Under the pieces are notes generated by a model. That model worked only from the letters and a program-made list of their open reading frames with translations. It made no database searches and was not told the origin of the DNA. Below are positions 35,050 to 36,914 of a DNA stretch of 36,914 nucleotides, in pieces. Numbering within the stretch: the stretch's first letter is position 1; every line of letters begins with the position of its first letter. The DNA comes from an uncultured Burkholderiales bacterium. GTDB lineage: Bacteria > Pseudomonadota > Gammaproteobacteria > Burkholderiales > Burkholderiaceae_E. The translations under genes were made by a program, and so were the position numbers. Location: assembly GCA_903903975.1 (NCBI GenBank), contig CAIVAS010000134.1:1-36914 (forward strand), in the 5' to 3' direction.

Positions 35050-35520
35050 ATGCTGCTGCGGGTGATCGCTGTCGGCACCCGGATGCCGGCCTGGGTCGAT
35101 CAGGCGGTTGACGATTTTTCTCGCCGTATGCCCGCCGAGTTGCGCATCGACTGGAAACCGGTCAAGGCCGAGCCGCGTGCCGCCGGCGGCAGTGCGGCCC
35201 AGTGGAAAAGCCGCGAGGCCCAGCGCATCCAGGACGCCCTGCCCTCAGGTGCCCGGATGGTGCTGCTCGATGAGCGCGGTGCCGATCTCGACAGCACCCG
35301 ACTGGCCGCAAGGCTGACCGCCTGGCAGCGCGACGGCCAGCCGGTGGCCATCGTGATCGGCGGCCCGGACGGTGTCGACGACGCGATCCGGTCGCAGGCC
35401 GCCGAGACACTGCGCCTGTCATCGCTGACGCTGCCGCATGCGCTCGCCCGGGTGCTGCTGGCCGAGCAGCTCTATCGGGCCTGGTCGATCAATGCCGGCC
35501 ATCCCTATCACCGCGAATGA
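35050..35520 (+). CDS. rlmH: 23S rRNA pseudouridine-1915 N3-methyltransferase RlmH
   Basis: SPOUT-fold methyltransferase that modifies pseudouridine 1915 in helix 69 of 23S rRNA on assembled ribosomes. 156 residues with [20 protein letters not shown] at the start, [12 protein letters not shown], the SAM-binding [10 protein letters not shown]-like [13 protein letters not shown], and the C-terminal [18 protein letters not shown] followed by HPYHRE. A TTG further upstream at 35011 is in frame but lies in the repeat; the ATG at 35050 matches the known N-terminus. maf starts 10 bases after the stop. Confidence 0.96.
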   Translation: MLLRVIAVGTRMPAWVDQAVDDFSRRMPAELRIDWKPVKAEPRAAGGSAAQWKSREAQRIQDALPSGARMVLLDERGADLDSTRLAARLTAWQRDGQPVAIVIGGPDGVDDAIRSQAAETLRLSSLTLPHALARVLLAEQLYRAWSINAGHPYHRE

Positions 35521-35530
35521 GACCGGCCCG

Positions 35531-36208
35531 ATGACCTGCGTCGACACCTCTGCCAACACAGCCCTTGAAGCGCGATCGCCAGGCTTCGTCTGGCTTGCGT
35601 CTCAAAGCCCTCGCCGCCAGGAACTGCTGCGCCAGATCGGTGTGCGCTTCGAGCTGCTGGCGCCCGGCCCGGACGAAGACGCCGAATCCCTCGAAGCGTT
35701 TCGGGTCGGCGAGTCGCCAACGCAATACGTCGAACGGGTGGTGCTGGCCAAGGCCGCTGCCGCAAGTGAGCGGCTGGCGCGTCGCCGCGGCGAACCGGCA
35801 GCAGGGCCTGCAGCACCGATCCTGGTGGCCGACACGACGGTGGCCATCGGCGGCAGGATGCTCGGCAAACCAGCCGACGATACCGAGGCGCGCGCCACGC
35901 TCGAGGCCCTGTCAGGTCGCAGCCATCGGGTCCTGACCGCGGTGGCGGTGGTGCGGGGCGGTCGTCTGGAGCACACCATCAGTGTGTCGCGGGTGCGCTT
36001 CGAGCGCCTGGCGCCGGCGGTCATCGATGCCTATGTCGCCAGCAAGGAGCCCTTCGGCAAAGCCGGCGGCTATGGCATCCAGGGCATGGCGGCCGCCTTC
36101 ATCAGGCGCATCGAGGGCAGCTACTCCGGGATCATGGGGCTGCCGCTGCACGAGACCGCCAGACTGCTCAAGCGGGCAGGACTTGCCAGCGGCGCGACCG
36201 CGTTATGA
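35531..36208 (+). CDS. maf: Maf-family nucleotide pyrophosphatase
   Basis: Hydrolyses non-canonical or excess nucleoside triphosphates; the YhdE type acts on dTTP and UTP. 225 residues, slightly long because of a 15-residue N-terminal lead and a small Ala/Gly/Pro insertion near 95-100. Motifs are [33 protein letters not shown] with the catalytic Asp, [15 protein letters not shown], and [19 protein letters not shown] followed by [14 protein letters not shown]. The KAGxYGIQG form favours the YhdE-type subfamily. The start at 35531 follows the rlmH stop by 10 bases; the longer open frame upstream overlaps rlmH and is not conserved in character. Confidence 0.92.
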   Translation: MTCVDTSANTALEARSPGFVWLASQSPRRQELLRQIGVRFELLAPGPDEDAESLEAFRVGESPTQYVERVVLAKAAAASERLARRRGEPAAGPAAPILVADTTVAIGGRMLGKPADDTEARATLEALSGRSHRVLTAVAVVRGGRLEHTISVSRVRFERLAPAVIDAYVASKEPFGKAGGYGIQGMAAAFIRRIEGSYSGIMGLPLHETARLLKRAGLASGATAL

Positions 36209-36293
36209 TCGACCGCACGGTGGGTTGGCGACGACCTCCTGGCATTTGAAATTTCCAACGACCGCGACAGATGCTTCCGGACGACTGCCAGCC

Positions 36294-36914
36294 ATGACCG
36301 AAGAGATCCTCGTCAACGTCACCCCTTTCGAAGTTCGCGTCGCGCTGGTGCAGCAGGGCGCGGTCCAGGAATTTCATCTCGAGCGCGAGGTGACCCGCGG
36401 GCTGGCCGGCAACATCTACCTCGGCAAGGTGTCGCGCGTCCTGCCGGGCATGCAGTCGGCGTTCATTGACATCGGTCTTGATCGGGCAGCCTTTCTGCAT
36501 GTGGCTGATCTCTGGCAATCGCGCGGCGGCGGCCAGCCGGTGCCGATCGAAAAAACCTTGTATGAAGGCCAGTCACTGCTGGTACAGGTGATCAAGGACC
36601 CGATCGGCACCAAGGGCGCACGCCTGTCGAGCCAGGTCAGCATCGCCGGCCGAATGCTGGTCTACCTGCCGCAGGATCCGCACATCGGTGTGTCGCAGCG
36701 GATTGCCAGCGAAAGCGAACGCACGATGCTGCGAGAGCGCATCCGACAGCTGATGCCGCCCGATGAGAAGGGCGGCTTCATTGTCAGGACGATGGCCGAA
36801 GAAGCCGATGACAACGCGCTTGCCGCCGACATCGGTTATCTGGGCACGCGCTGGCGGCAGATCCTTGAGGCGAGCAAATCAAAATCCGCCCCCTCGCTGC
36901 TTTATCAGGAGCTC
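36294..36914 (+). CDS. rng: Ribonuclease G, N-terminal part
   Basis: Endoribonuclease of the RNase E/G family that matures the 5' end of 16S rRNA and helps mRNA decay. 207 codons are visible; the frame is still open at the right edge. The start MTEEILVNVTPFEVRVALV is typical of RNase G. An S1-like domain follows with GNIYLGKVSRVLPGMQSAFIDIGLDRAAFLH, then PIGTKGARLSSQVSIAGRMLVYLP and the 5'-sensor region GFIVRTMAEEA. The catalytic Asp residues and zinc-link CPxC motif lie beyond the window. RNase G rather than E is supported by the N-terminus and by its position directly after maf. Confidence 0.94.
   Translation, partial: MTEEILVNVTPFEVRVALVQQGAVQEFHLEREVTRGLAGNIYLGKVSRVLPGMQSAFIDIGLDRAAFLHVADLWQSRGGGQPVPIEKTLYEGQSLLVQVIKDPIGTKGARLSSQVSIAGRMLVYLPQDPHIGVSQRIASESERTMLRERIRQLMPPDEKGGFIVRTMAEEADDNALAADIGYLGTRWRQILEASKSKSAPSLLYQEL

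Noticed and set aside
1-36914. Prophage, transposon, integron, CRISPR or tRNA-linked island
   Set aside because: No transposase, integrase, phage structural gene, direct-repeat spacer array or tRNA was recognised; genes are housekeeping or metabolic throughout.

Overview
The window is about 37 kb of GC-rich, densely coding DNA with no rRNA, tRNA, insertion sequence, integrase or CRISPR array. Gene content and order point to a betaproteobacterium, most likely Burkholderiales. The run yebC-purD-hemF-nadD-rsfS-rlmH-maf-rng at the right end and the adjacent pepN-fbp pair are both arrangements I associate with that order. This is inferred from gene neighbourhood, not from a database search, and I do not name a genus.

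Left part (1-8784): the start of a leftward cardiolipin synthase gene (cut by the window edge) faces a histidine-rich zinc CDF transporter. A CorC/HlyC-type membrane protein follows, then a tripartite tricarboxylate transporter cluster (binding protein, small and large membrane subunits). An SbmA/YddA-type ABC exporter starts 9 bases after that cluster, and glucokinase comes next.

Centre-left (8871-16128): a complete system I cytochrome c maturation operon, ccmI-ccmA-ccmB-ccmC-ccmD-ccmE-ccmF-ccmG-ccmH. The genes are tightly packed with several 4-base start/stop overlaps, and ccmI is at the front rather than the end. Together they export and handle heme (CcmABCDE), keep apocytochrome cysteines reduced (CcmGH) and ligate heme (CcmFHI). 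A leftward HU-type gene with its own terminator closes this block.

Centre (16814-24118): a PLP-dependent transsulfuration-type enzyme, a kexin-like (S8B) serine protease predicted to be an outer-membrane lipoprotein, and a small secreted protein whose C-terminal half resembles a subtilase propeptide. Aminopeptidase N and class I fructose-1,6-bisphosphatase follow. The protease has almost no room for its own propeptide, so the protease plus separate propeptide-like gene is the most interesting system here.

Centre-right (24142-30681) is a leftward block. In transcription order it holds a HerA-like DUF853 ATPase, an EamA permease, an SDR with a non-canonical active site, a quinone oxidoreductase, TcdA, and an exported SGNH hydrolase with a PEP-CTERM-like tail. 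A CRP-like palindrome lies at the predicted promoter of the hydrolase gene.

Right part (30861-36914): yebC-purD-hemF-nadD-rsfS-rlmH-maf and the 5' part of rng, all rightward. Short tandem repeats cover the stop codons of rsfS and fbp. No gene-free stretch exceeds 300 bases; the longest is the 246 bases between hup and the transsulfuration gene.
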